Shown in pieces: positions 1-7,010 of a stretch of DNA of 9,233 nt (the stretch's first letter is position 1; each line of letters opens with the position of its first letter). Location: contig JANSXJ010000131.1 of assembly GCA_024743015.1 (NCBI GenBank), forward strand, positions 1 to 9,233, written 5' to 3'. The notes beneath the pieces are model-generated. The model searched no databases. It had not been told where the DNA came from and saw nothing but the letters and a program-made list of their open reading frames with translations. The position numbers were made by a program, and so were the translations under genes. The DNA comes from Hyphomonas sp. (lineage in GTDB: Bacteria; Pseudomonadota; Alphaproteobacteria; Caulobacterales; Hyphomonadaceae).

Positions 1-2710
1 ACCCGCTGAACACCGTGCCCTTCCTGTTGCGCTTCTCGACCATCTGCCCGACCAGGCATTTGGGGCATTGACGCAGCGCAGCGCCTTCGATCGTCTCAAA
101 CCGGATCTCGTCGCCCGCGATCTCGCAAAGCTCCCGGATATAGCGCGACGGTTGCCGGCTATTGGTGATGAGATATGCGCCCCGGCTGGCGCGTGTCAGC
201 GCAACGTAGAACAACCGTCGTTCTTCCGCATATGCGTAAGTCTCAGGGCGCGGAATAACCAGATTGAGCAGTTCATCGTCCTCGATGCGGCTTGGCACGC
301 CATAATCGCCCTCGCTCACATCGAGCAAAACCGTATAGTCGGCCTCGAGCCCCTTGGCCCGGTGAAAAGACATCCCCGAAACCTCGATATGGGCAAAGGC
401 GGGCGGACGTCCTGCGAACGGATCGAGCAGATTGTATCGCCATAAAACCAGAACTTTGAGCTTGGCGTTCGGCTCCTTGCGCCACTGCGCGGCCATACCG
501 CCCAAAGCCGTGTCGAGCCGTTCGAGCAGGCGATGGCAAGCCTTGGCAAAATCGGGTCTGCCGCGCTCATCATCGATGGGAATGACCCGGATCGAACGCG
601 CGATGGCAGGCCGTGTCGAGCGAACCGCCTTGGCGATTTGCTCCGGATTGCGCTGGACGAATTTCGCGGCCGTCTCGGCAATCAGCTGATTGCAGCGATA
701 AGTCTGTTCCAGCCGCCCCCGCCAACTTGCCCCAAAATTGGCCTCGAACTGCGTGAAGATCGTGATGTCCGAGCCGGCAAAGCGATAGATCGACTGCCAG
801 TCGTCGCCGACGGCGAATACCTTGCTGAACGCCACCTGCTGCTTGAGCGCCTTGATGAGATTGGCGCGCGGTTCGGAGATATCCTGGAACTCGTCGACAA
901 GAATCAGCGAATAGGGGCTCTGATAGCGGCCGGTTTCGACAAGCCTGACGGCATCGGCGATCATGGAATCGAAATCGATCCGGTCGGTCTCTTCCAGGCG
1001 GCGGGAATATCCTTGCGCGATCGACCAGACGACCCGGGCATAGAGCGTTGCCCGCTCCTTGTCGTGCAGGGTTTTGGCGCGTTCGAGCAGCATGTCGAGC
1101 GTCAAATGGCTGGCGCGAATGTGCTTGATGCAGATCGATATGAGCTTGTGATAATGCTTGATCACCACCGGCTCGAGCGCCTTGGTGATCTCGGCATAGT
1201 CCCTGCGCTTCAATGGCACGGCGCGCTGCGCCAACTCGGCTTCGAGCGTGCTCAAAAGCGTTTCGCTGCTGGCCTGGGCTGACGTCGTTTCGAAGAAGTC
1301 GATGCCTTTGCGGCGATAGGCCTGCCGCTTGCTCTCGGCATGCACGGCATAGTCGGCAAATGGTGAGGTCCCATCGGCGTTGAGCGCGAAGTGCTCATGC
1401 ACCGTGTCAGCCTGCGGATAATAGAAGTCGGGATGGAGGTGGCGCACCGTACCATCATGGTCTTCGACTGCGATCTGCCGCTCGTATTCGAAGGCAACCG
1501 AATGCAGCCACAGCCAATTGACGATCTTCTGCTCCTGCAGGGACTTGACGATAGTGCCGGCAAGCGAACCGATCGTGGCAGAGCCTTTCCTGAGGCGATC
1601 GGAGACATAGCGATTGTAGTCGGTTTCGGTGTCGAAGACCTCGACCGGAATGTCGGCCTTGGGATGCACCACCAGCAGATCGCTCCACATCCGCGCGAAC
1701 TCCGGATCGCTCTCGACCAAGGCTTGAATGATCTCTTCGATGACCTTGGTTTCGCCGGCAGGGTGCTCGACCCAATTGGCCAGTTGGGGCGGCCGCCCCT
1801 CGACCTCTTCGATAATGCCGCGTCCCAGCGCATGAAACGTCGTGACGCGGCAAGCCAGCTCGCTTTCCTCGACCTGCAGCTGCCGCGCGATCCGGGTCTT
1901 CAATTCATCGGCAGCACTCTTGTTGAAAGCCAGAAGCAGGATCTCCTCAGGCCGGTAGAGCTGCTTTTTCAGGACATAGGCAACCTTGCCGACCATGGTT
2001 GCGGACTTGCCCGAGCCCGCCGAGGCGACCAGCAAATTATTGTCCTCGAGACGAATGCAGGCTTCGCGTTGCTGATCGGACAGGGAACGCCCGTCGAGAT
2101 CGTCGAAGAAGTTCTGGAATTTTTCCAGCTCCGCGGTGACGAATGCTTCATTATAGGCTTCGCGAACGCCCGGATCCGTCAGGAAGGTGAACGAAGGCGG
2201 CAGAGACGCCTTGAGCTTGGCCGGCATTGACTGTGAATTCAGGAGCGGGTGCGCGAGGGCTGCGGCCGCATCGCCTGGAACGCTGGCAATCGCCCGGCCA
2301 AGATCGGCTTGAGCGAGATACTGCCTGCTGCCTTCGGTGATTGTCCGAAGCCGGGCATCGACATCGTGCAAGCGGCCCGTTTCGGCGCCAATCAGGCCGA
2401 AAAGATGACTATTGATGAAGGCGTGAAGGTCGGCGACCAATTGCGCGGCTGCTTCGCCCGTCAGCCCGGACAGACCATCCGTTCTGCCGCGAGAGCGGAT
2501 CTCAACGCTATGCCACAGCAGAGCCTTGCTGGCCGAAATCGACACGATATCGAGGCAGACAAGCTCGATATCGCCATCCTGGCGCAACCGGATGCGCCCG
2601 GACAGTCTCGGGTCCAGGGTCAGCTTCCATTTTCCGGAAGCAAACAACCGCGCAAGAAAGCCGGGGCGGTATGTCTGCGCTCGGCCGGATAATAATCTGC
2701 TCAACGCCAC
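1..2710 (-). CDS. HelD-like superfamily 1 DNA helicase with inserted nuclease-like domain (3' end cut by window)
   Basis: ATP-dependent 3'-5' DNA helicase of the UvrD/Rep superfamily, closest in layout to DNA helicase IV (HelD). The frame is open for at least 903 codons and continues past the left edge. Numbering from the GTG at 2710: an N-terminal HelD-type domain (about 1-205), Walker A ASAGSGKS (229-236), AFNKSA (261-266), TFHALG (291-296), Walker B/motif II VDEFQD (605-610), motif III GDDWQSIYRF (635-644), HRAKG (783-787) and motif VI VALTR (836-840). Between about 300 and 560 lies an extra segment with P427-D428 and E459-S-K461, which reads as a PD-(D/E)XK nuclease core. At the C-terminus CPKC (882-885) begins a topoisomerase-type C4 zinc finger whose second cysteine pair lies outside the window. 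E. coli HelD is 684 residues, so this protein is over 200 longer. The start is uncertain: the first in-frame ATG (2227) would remove most of the N-terminal domain, so the GTG at 2710 is preferred, without a strong Shine-Dalgarno sequence. Confidence 0.92.
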   Translation of the reverse strand, partial: MALSRLLSGRAQTYRPGFLARLFASGKWKLTLDPRLSGRIRLRQDGDIELVCLDIVSISASKALLWHSVEIRSRGRTDGLSGLTGEAAAQLVADLHAFINSHLFGLIGAETGRLHDVDARLRTITEGSRQYLAQADLGRAIASVPGDAAAALAHPLLNSQSMPAKLKASLPPSFTFLTDPGVREAYNEAFVTAELEKFQNFFDDLDGRSLSDQQREACIRLEDNNLLVASAGSGKSATMVGKVAYVLKKQLYRPEEILLLAFNKSAADELKTRIARQLQVEESELACRVTTFHALGRGIIEEVEGRPPQLANWVEHPAGETKVIEEIIQALVESDPEFARMWSDLLVVHPKADIPVEVFDTETDYNRYVSDRLRKGSATIGSLAGTIVKSLQEQKIVNWLWLHSVAFEYERQIAVEDHDGTVRHLHPDFYYPQADTVHEHFALNADGTSPFADYAVHAESKRQAYRRKGIDFFETTSAQASSETLLSTLEAELAQRAVPLKRRDYAEITKALEPVVIKHYHKLISICIKHIRASHLTLDMLLERAKTLHDKERATLYARVVWSIAQGYSRRLEETDRIDFDSMIADAVRLVETGRYQSPYSLILVDEFQDISEPRANLIKALKQQVAFSKVFAVGDDWQSIYRFAGSDITIFTQFEANFGASWRGRLEQTYRCNQLIAETAAKFVQRNPEQIAKAVRSTRPAIARSIRVIPIDDERGRPDFAKACHRLLERLDTALGGMAAQWRKEPNAKLKVLVLWRYNLLDPFAGRPPAFAHIEVSGMSFHRAKGLEADYTVLLDVSEGDYGVPSRIEDDELLNLVIPRPETYAYAEERRLFYVALTRASRGAYLITNSRQPSRYIRELCEIAGDEIRFETIEGAALRQCPKCLVGQMVEKRNRKGTVFSG

Positions 2711-2839
2711 CTTTGATATGCCCGAACATCCAGATTCAAATGGCTGATTATCAGCAACTTGTTGAGATGTTCCAAACCGGTGGCGGGCAGAGGCTTGAAT
2801 GAGCGGTCATGAGCGCCCGCAGGAGCGACGCTCTGACTT

Positions 2840-3037
2840 CTAGTCGATGCGGCGCACGCGCACCGCCTTGGGCATGCCCTCAACATGCATATACCGGCCC
2901 TCGATCACCACACGCGGCCGGTACTTGTACTGATAGCGATAATAGTACTGATCCTGGCGCCAGACCGTTCCATTGGCGAGCTTGACAATGGTATCGCCGC
3001 TCCAGCCCGTCCAGGCTCCTGCAATACGCGTCTGCAT
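2840..3037 (-). CDS. Small 65-residue protein, tandem paralogue B (function unknown)
   Basis: I do not recognise a function. The 65-residue protein aligns without gaps to the product of the gene just upstream (3051-3248): 37 of 65 residues are identical by hand count. Shared landmarks are W9-x-GW, GDTIV (14-18), VWRQ (25-28), an alternating run of tyrosines at 31, 33, 35, 37 and 39 followed by RP, then MHVEGM (50-55) and a C-terminal RVRRID. The even spacing of aromatic residues fits an amphipathic beta strand, so a small all-beta barrel is a reasonable guess, but that is inference. There is no signal peptide, membrane segment or cysteine. The ATG at 3037 is preceded by AGGAG about 10 bases upstream, overlapping the stop codon region of the upstream paralogue, which indicates co-transcription. 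Confidence 0.85.
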   Translation of the reverse strand: MQTRIAGAWTGWSGDTIVKLANGTVWRQDQYYYRYQYKYRPRVVIEGRYMHVEGMPKAVRVRRID

Positions 3038-3050
3038 CGGCGTTGTTCTC

Positions 3051-3248
3051 CTAGTCGATCCGGCGGACGCGGATGCCGCGGCTCATGCCCTCGACATGCA
3101 TGACGTTGCCGGACAGGGTCACCGACGGGCGGTAGGCGTAGCGATATTCATAGTGATATTCCTCCTGACGCCACACCGAACCGTCGGTCAGCCGGACGAT
3201 GGTGTCGCCGTCCCAGCCGTTCCATTCATCCTCAATCTGCTTTCTCAT
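3051..3248 (-). CDS. Small 65-residue protein, tandem paralogue A (function unknown)
   Basis: First of two tandem small genes directly downstream of the TIR gene. The chosen ATG at 3248 has a strong AGGAG eight bases upstream; a longer reading from 3329 would run into the TIR coding sequence and lacks support. The 65-residue product shares with its neighbour W9, GW (11-12), GDTIV (14-18), VWRQ (25-28), tyrosines at 31/33/35/37/39, RP (40-41), MHVEGM (50-55) and the terminal RVRRID. Conservation of this pattern in two diverged copies (about 57% identity) shows that it is a real protein family under selection. The gene starts 25 bases after the TIR stop, so the pair is probably in the TIR operon. 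Possible roles such as regulator, sensor subunit or immunity partner of the TIR protein are inference; nothing in the sequence fixes one. Confidence 0.87.
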   Translation of the reverse strand: MRKQIEDEWNGWDGDTIVRLTDGSVWRQEEYHYEYRYAYRPSVTLSGNVMHVEGMSRGIRVRRID

Positions 3249-3273
3249 CTGGTCTCTCCTGGCGCCTCTGGCG

Positions 3274-4074
3274 TCACGCTGCGTTCGGCAAGCGCACGAC
3301 GTCGGCGATTTCCGCGGCAATCTCTTCAACGGTGTGGGTGGCGGTGCTGCGCGCCAGTCGATCGGCGAGCGAAGCCGAGTAGCCGATCACTTCGCGTTTG
3401 GAGACGTTGTGCCAGATCGGCAGCAGGATCTGCTCGCCCGACACGGCGCGGGTGACGAGCCCGTCAAGCTCGTATTCAGGCCAGCCTTTGCCAAAGAACG
3501 CCTGCGACAGCACAACCACGCCGAAGCGGCTGCTTCCCAGGCCCCGGTCGATTTTGCGGCGAAGGCTGTCGCCGATCCGCAGTTCGAATTCATCATACCA
3601 GACCGACAATCCTGCTTCGCGCAGTGCATTTGCCAGCGGTCGTACGACCTCGTCTTTGTCTTCGGACGCATGGGAGATGAAAACGTCGAATACTCGGCCA
3701 TCGGGTGCCTCGGGGGCCGGCGCGAGATCATCCTCGGCGTCGCGGACGAGTGTGGGGACGCTGCGCAGCGGTGCCTCGTTGATTGTGGGTAGAGGGTTGA
3801 GCGCCGCACCCGGGACCACCTGAACACCGGACCGCACCGATCCACGCAACCCCTGCATGTCGACGGCAACATGCCAGGTGCCGGAATGCGGTACCGGCAG
3901 CCGCACCGGAGAACGTTTGGCAAGTCCGCCGACGTAGCGATGCTGACGCCCGGACTTGTAGCTGCTGAAGTTTGAGCCATCCATGAGACGGACGTTGGCC
4001 GCACTGCCGCTGAGCGTCACCACGACGACACTGCCCCGTTCGACGTGCCCCAGATTGTAATGCGTGAAATTCAT
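3274..4074 (-). CDS. DUF1883-TIR domain protein (putative NAD-degrading defence effector)
   Basis: 266-residue two-domain protein. Residues 1-90 match DUF1883: it opens MNFTHYNLGHVERG and contains NVRLMDGSNF (27-36) and RSPVRLPVP (54-62). A proline/acid-rich linker (about 91-127) follows, then a TIR domain from 128: FDVFISHASEDK (129-140), SVWYDEFELRIGDS (157-170), VVVLSQAFF (186-194) and GWPEYELDGL (197-206). E202, in the W-x-x-x-E-L motif, lines up with the catalytic glutamate of NAD-cleaving TIR domains, so NAD hydrolase activity is plausible; bacterial TIR proteins commonly act as abortive-infection effectors. The DUF1883 domain may sense or bind a partner; its role is not known. The ATG at 4074 has GGGGAG about eight bases upstream; a longer start at 4137 lacks homology in its extra 21 residues. 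Two small genes follow at 25 bases. Confidence 0.94.
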   Translation of the reverse strand: MNFTHYNLGHVERGSVVVVTLSGSAANVRLMDGSNFSSYKSGRQHRYVGGLAKRSPVRLPVPHSGTWHVAVDMQGLRGSVRSGVQVVPGAALNPLPTINEAPLRSVPTLVRDAEDDLAPAPEAPDGRVFDVFISHASEDKDEVVRPLANALREAGLSVWYDEFELRIGDSLRRKIDRGLGSSRFGVVVLSQAFFGKGWPEYELDGLVTRAVSGEQILLPIWHNVSKREVIGYSASLADRLARSTATHTVEEIAAEIADVVRLPNAA

Positions 4075-4145
4075 CGAGGTCTCCCCATCGCAGCGTCCAG
4101 CAGTCTGAAATGCAGGTTGCGCGGGTGGGCGAGCCACTGCGAATC

Positions 4146-4169
4146 ACCTGTCCTACAACAGGAACAGGT
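4146..4169. repeat. Imperfect inverted repeat in the TIR gene leader
   Basis: ACCTGTCCT (4146-4154) faces AGGAACAGGT (4160-4169), an inverted repeat with a single extra base and a five-base loop, 72 bases upstream of the TIR start. It could be a regulator binding site or a leader hairpin. No T-run follows on either strand, so it is not an evident terminator. Confidence 0.4.
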
Positions 4170-4179
4170 TTGCACATGA

Positions 4180-4200
4180 GGGTGTCAAAACATGTCACCC
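4180..4200. promoter_or_regulatory. Inverted repeat over a perfect -35-like TTGACA (minus strand)
   Basis: GGGTG and CACCC flank an 11-base spacer. On the minus strand the sequence TTGACA (4188-4183) matches the -35 consensus exactly, but no convincing -10 box lies 16-18 bases downstream. The arrangement suggests a regulated promoter for the TIR operon, though the missing -10 keeps this tentative. Confidence 0.3.
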
Positions 4201-4242
4201 GTACGATGTGAGGTCGAGCCGCCGATACGGCCGCTCTGTCGG

Positions 4243-5166
4243 CTATATTGTGGGAATGGCGGTGCCCCTGAGAACCTGGTTTAGCTCATCGACGCATCGC
4301 TGGCGTAGCTTTTCAAGATAATGAGCAAGGGCTGGCTCTCGAATATCCAGACAGGTGCCGACTGTCCGGATCGTCTTATCCTTAAGTCCTTGCTCGAGCT
4401 GCGTCCTCAAGAGCTTGAGGTTTTTATCAACCTCACCGAGCCTCGCACGTGCATGACTATCGTCCAATTCATGGTAACCGCCGATCGCCTTGCGAATGAC
4501 ATGTCTGCTTTCGCGATCGACCAGCTCGCCGGTGCGCAGAGCCTTTTGCGTATCCTTCAACGCTTGAAAGAAGTCGCTCGGCGTTTCGCAGTGAAGCGGC
4601 ACTTCGAACGCAGGGCGGGCGAACGCCATGGCAATGGTGCGCAAGATAATTTCGTCGAGATCCTTCGGCGCGCAGACCTGGATCACGTCCCGATAATATT
4701 TGCGTTGAAGGATGGGATAGCTGTTGAGATGGGAAATGCACTCATCCCACGTCCAGACGATAGCGATCCTGTCACGGCCAGCCTGTTGCCACTCGTCGTT
4801 TAATTCTTCCACCCACTCTTGAACCTTTGTGTCCCGGCGCGCGGTGGTAGCAAGGATCCAGAGTTTGAGGTCGTGTTTGAAGCCCAGCGCTTTCTTCGCT
4901 TCTGCGCGAAGAAAGGCGCGCGTGATGGGCCCGCCCGGATAGGGATTGTTATGCTCGTCAAGGTCGGAAAGTCGCTTGCACTGAATCCCGATCCTGCCGT
5001 GCCGCGCCGACTGCCCGAATACATCAATGCCGTTCTGTGCCTGCCCCGGGCGGCCAACTTGCTGGGCATTCGGGACATCATAGACCTCGCCGAGCAACTC
5101 GACGCAAAGCTCCTCGAATTGCTGCCAGTAGAGAGGTGGTTGGAAATACTGCCAAACACTACCCAC
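4243..5166 (-). CDS. PD-(D/E)XK restriction-endonuclease-fold protein (putative defence nuclease)
   Basis: 307-residue cytoplasmic protein with an N-terminal restriction-endonuclease-like domain. Visible elements are the helix FEELCVELL (17-25) with candidate E19, the G-x-D motif NGIDV (45-49, catalytic D48) and the strand IQCK (61-64, Q62-x-K64), a QxK version of PD-(D/E)XK common in Mrr-like nucleases. The following part (about 83-165), including LWILATTARRD and a WTWDE segment, resembles regions that follow this nuclease in many defence-associated proteins. The C-terminal half (about 190-307) is helical and charged and I do not recognise it; it may be a specificity or partner-binding part. 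The start is a GTG at 5166, preceded by GGGAGGG eight bases upstream; the nearest ATG (5173) is out of frame. It lies 81 bases after abiEii and 168 before the TIR gene, so it could be a single-gene system or work with a neighbour. Confidence 0.85.
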   Translation of the reverse strand: MGSVWQYFQPPLYWQQFEELCVELLGEVYDVPNAQQVGRPGQAQNGIDVFGQSARHGRIGIQCKRLSDLDEHNNPYPGGPITRAFLRAEAKKALGFKHDLKLWILATTARRDTKVQEWVEELNDEWQQAGRDRIAIVWTWDECISHLNSYPILQRKYYRDVIQVCAPKDLDEIILRTIAMAFARPAFEVPLHCETPSDFFQALKDTQKALRTGELVDRESRHVIRKAIGGYHELDDSHARARLGEVDKNLKLLRTQLEQGLKDKTIRTVGTCLDIREPALAHYLEKLRQRCVDELNQVLRGTAIPTI

Positions 5167-5247
5167 GGATCATTCCCTCCCGATAAACCCCGTGACTAAA
5201 AAGGAATCGTCGCGTTTCCGTTCGCGCCGATGTGCCGCACTAGGCAT

Positions 5248-6162
5248 CTACGTGGTCAGCACCTCTTCAAGTTGCCGCACCAGCGTGTCACGCTTATCGG
5301 CTTTCAAACCATCGAGGTTCTGTTGCCGCCATCGCACGGCCGGCAGTTCGGCAGCAGCCTCCAGGTCGAGCGCTGGCCAGTCGGGTTCACCGCGCTCGAA
5401 CGCCAACAGGAACTGGCGGTGCGCATCGGGCATTGCGCCGACAATGTCCGCGATCAATGCTTCACGCGCCGCCAGCAGGGTTTCGAGTTCGACCGGTTGC
5501 CGGGTCATGCCAACAAAGCCGCGCGCGAATTCGCCTGTGATGTCCTTGCGCCGAACGGCCAATACCTCGGCCATGGGGCGATCATGGCTGATGAGATAGA
5601 TGAGAAAGGCCCGGCGAAGGGCCTCATCGATGCCTTCATTCGCCAGGAGATCGCGGACGTCGAACAGATCGCGCGGATGCTGCCTGTCGAGCGCGGCCAC
5701 GATCTTGCCCGCATACAGATCGGGGAAGGAGACAATCCGCATTTCGGCAAAGCCGAATTCGTCTTCTACGCTGGGTGAGACCGAACGTATAGCTGGCTCG
5801 AACACGCAGCCCCGCAGGACCGGCGTCACCTCAATCTTGATTTGAGTGCCATCGCCACGGACGACGAGCTTGGTGATCACATTCTCGCGCGAGCGGGACG
5901 GAGCGACACGGGAGCCGCGGATTGTCTCGGTAATGCGCTCGGCGATACGCGCCATCGCCGCATCGATCGTTGCAAGCGAGGTCGCGCGATCCTGCACTGG
6001 CAGGTAGGTAAGGTCGATATCGACCGAGAGACGCGGCAGGTCGCGCACGAACAGATTGATTGCCGTGCCGCCCTTCATCGCGAAGCATTCTTCCGCCGCC
6101 ACCGAAGGTAGTGTGCGGATCAATAGTGCGACCTGATTTCGGTATGTGTCCGCAAATGCCAT
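5248..6162 (-). CDS. abiEii: AbiEii-family nucleotidyltransferase toxin
   Basis: Toxin half of an AbiE type IV toxin-antitoxin / abortive infection pair, 304 residues, from the nucleotidyltransferase family AbiEii/AbiGii. Motifs in order: KGGTAINLF (30-38; the GG-T loop), SVDIDL (46-51; metal-binding D48 and D50), KIEV (109-112; E111), and AGKIVAALDR (151-160) with RDLFDVRDL (164-172), matching the four conserved motifs of this family. Such toxins are thought to transfer nucleotides to an RNA target and cause growth arrest. The ATG at 6162 overlaps the antitoxin TGA in a TGATG junction, indicating translational coupling; a longer reading from 6288 lies inside abiEi and is rejected. All motifs are intact, so the toxin is probably functional. 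It ends in TAG at 5248, 81 bases before the next gene. Confidence 0.95.
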   Translation of the reverse strand: MAFADTYRNQVALLIRTLPSVAAEECFAMKGGTAINLFVRDLPRLSVDIDLTYLPVQDRATSLATIDAAMARIAERITETIRGSRVAPSRSRENVITKLVVRGDGTQIKIEVTPVLRGCVFEPAIRSVSPSVEDEFGFAEMRIVSFPDLYAGKIVAALDRQHPRDLFDVRDLLANEGIDEALRRAFLIYLISHDRPMAEVLAVRRKDITGEFARGFVGMTRQPVELETLLAAREALIADIVGAMPDAHRQFLLAFERGEPDWPALDLEAAAELPAVRWRQQNLDGLKADKRDTLVRQLEEVLTT

Positions 6163-7010
6163 CAATACGCCTCGGCCAGTTCCTTGGGGACAGTGATCTC
6201 GTAGGTAGGGTCGTACCTGCCATCCTTGACCAGCATGCGCTTGCCCGATCCCAGGTCGATTGCGGTCCGGTCGACATGCTTGAGCCATGCATGGCGATGC
6301 CGATCGGCAAAGAAGAAGAACAGGCGCTTCACCTTCACACTGCGGCAGCGGACAAGCAGCTTCTGGAGCCGCCTCGGCGCAAGATCGCTCAGACCTTCCA
6401 TCAGCACGTCGACCTGATCGAAACTTTCATGTTGCGGGAGTTCATCGAGAAGTTCGAGAACCGCCCGTTCGGGCGTCGATACCGTCAACGGCCAATCCCA
6501 TTGCCCCCAGGGCAGAGCGCGCAGTCCGGCGTCCTGAAAAGATCCCGCATCTCGCGCATCAGGTGCGCGGTCCGAAACGAGGGAAGGAAAGCTGATATCC
6601 TCCAGGTCGGCCCCGAAAAGCGGCGTGCTGTTATGATACGCGAACCGTTCCTTGAGCGGCAGCGTCGTGAGCCAGCTGGGCGGCCTTGCCGGACCGTGAA
6701 GGTGGATCTCGGAAAGATCCTGCGAGAGGTAATGGGCATAGCCTTGCAGCTCTAGGGCTGTCCGGCCACCAACGGTGAGACGATAGCCGAGAAGCGTCTG
6801 CAGCGAGACGACGACCTGCTGCCAGCCAAGCTGCCCGCGAGGGCGCCGATAGACTCGGCGGGCCGGCTGCTCGAGCCAGCCCGAGGCGACATATTTGGTA
6901 CGCAACGAGGTTGAGTAGCCTTGAGCGGAAAGCCACGCGGCATCGACGAGCAATCCCTCTGGCAGGAGGTGCTCCAGCTGCTTTAACTTCCCTGTTTTTT
7001 GCTCACTCAT
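6162..7010 (-). CDS. abiEi: AbiEi-family antitoxin / autorepressor
   Basis: Antitoxin half of the AbiE pair, 282 residues, typical length for AbiEi. The N-terminus (about 10-57) reads as a winged helix-turn-helix: a leucine-rich helix, VDAAWLSAQGYS, then a recognition-helix region TSLRTKYVASGW and a basic wing RRVYRRPRG (51-59). The remainder matches the AbiEi C-terminal antitoxin domain, with a GGRTALELQGYAHYL segment (81-95) and STPERAVLELLDE. AbiEi proteins neutralise the toxin without stable binding (the basis of the type IV label) and repress their own promoter. The ATG at 7010 opens the frame, but no good Shine-Dalgarno sequence precedes it, so translation may be weak or nearly leaderless. 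The stop overlaps the abiEii start by one base. Two inverted repeats upstream (7031-7053, 7064-7086) are probable operators. Confidence 0.93.
   Translation of the reverse strand: MSEQKTGKLKQLEHLLPEGLLVDAAWLSAQGYSTSLRTKYVASGWLEQPARRVYRRPRGQLGWQQVVVSLQTLLGYRLTVGGRTALELQGYAHYLSQDLSEIHLHGPARPPSWLTTLPLKERFAYHNSTPLFGADLEDISFPSLVSDRAPDARDAGSFQDAGLRALPWGQWDWPLTVSTPERAVLELLDELPQHESFDQVDVLMEGLSDLAPRRLQKLLVRCRSVKVKRLFFFFADRHRHAWLKHVDRTAIDLGSGKRMLVKDGRYDPTYEITVPKELAEAY

Noticed and set aside
1391..2230. A 279-codon plus-strand open frame
   Set aside because: It is antisense to the helicase, whose motifs are all on the minus strand in one uninterrupted frame. The same applies to the plus-strand frames at 533-1282 and 2249-2692.
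3274..4137. Thoeris, CBASS or short-Argonaute system assignment for the TIR gene
   Set aside because: No ThsA, cyclic nucleotide synthase, Argonaute or APAZ domain is encoded in the window, and DUF1883 is a different fusion partner.
4217..4244. AGCCG/CGGCT hairpin overlapping the nuclease stop codon as an intrinsic terminator
   Set aside because: The stem is short with a long loop and no T-run follows on the minus strand.
4321..4803. A 160-codon plus-strand open frame
   Set aside because: It is antisense to the nuclease gene and has no recognisable content.
5167..5247. Terminator between abiEii and the nuclease gene, from CGCG/CGCG arms and a CTTTTT run
   Set aside because: The stem is only four bases and the T-run is eight bases away, too weak to call.
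6163..6288. An upstream extension of abiEii by 42 residues
   Set aside because: The extension is the abiEi coding region in another frame; the TGATG junction gives the natural start at 6162.
6060..6755. A 231-codon plus-strand open frame across the abiEi/abiEii junction
   Set aside because: Both AbiE genes have family motifs on the minus strand; this frame shows no domain.
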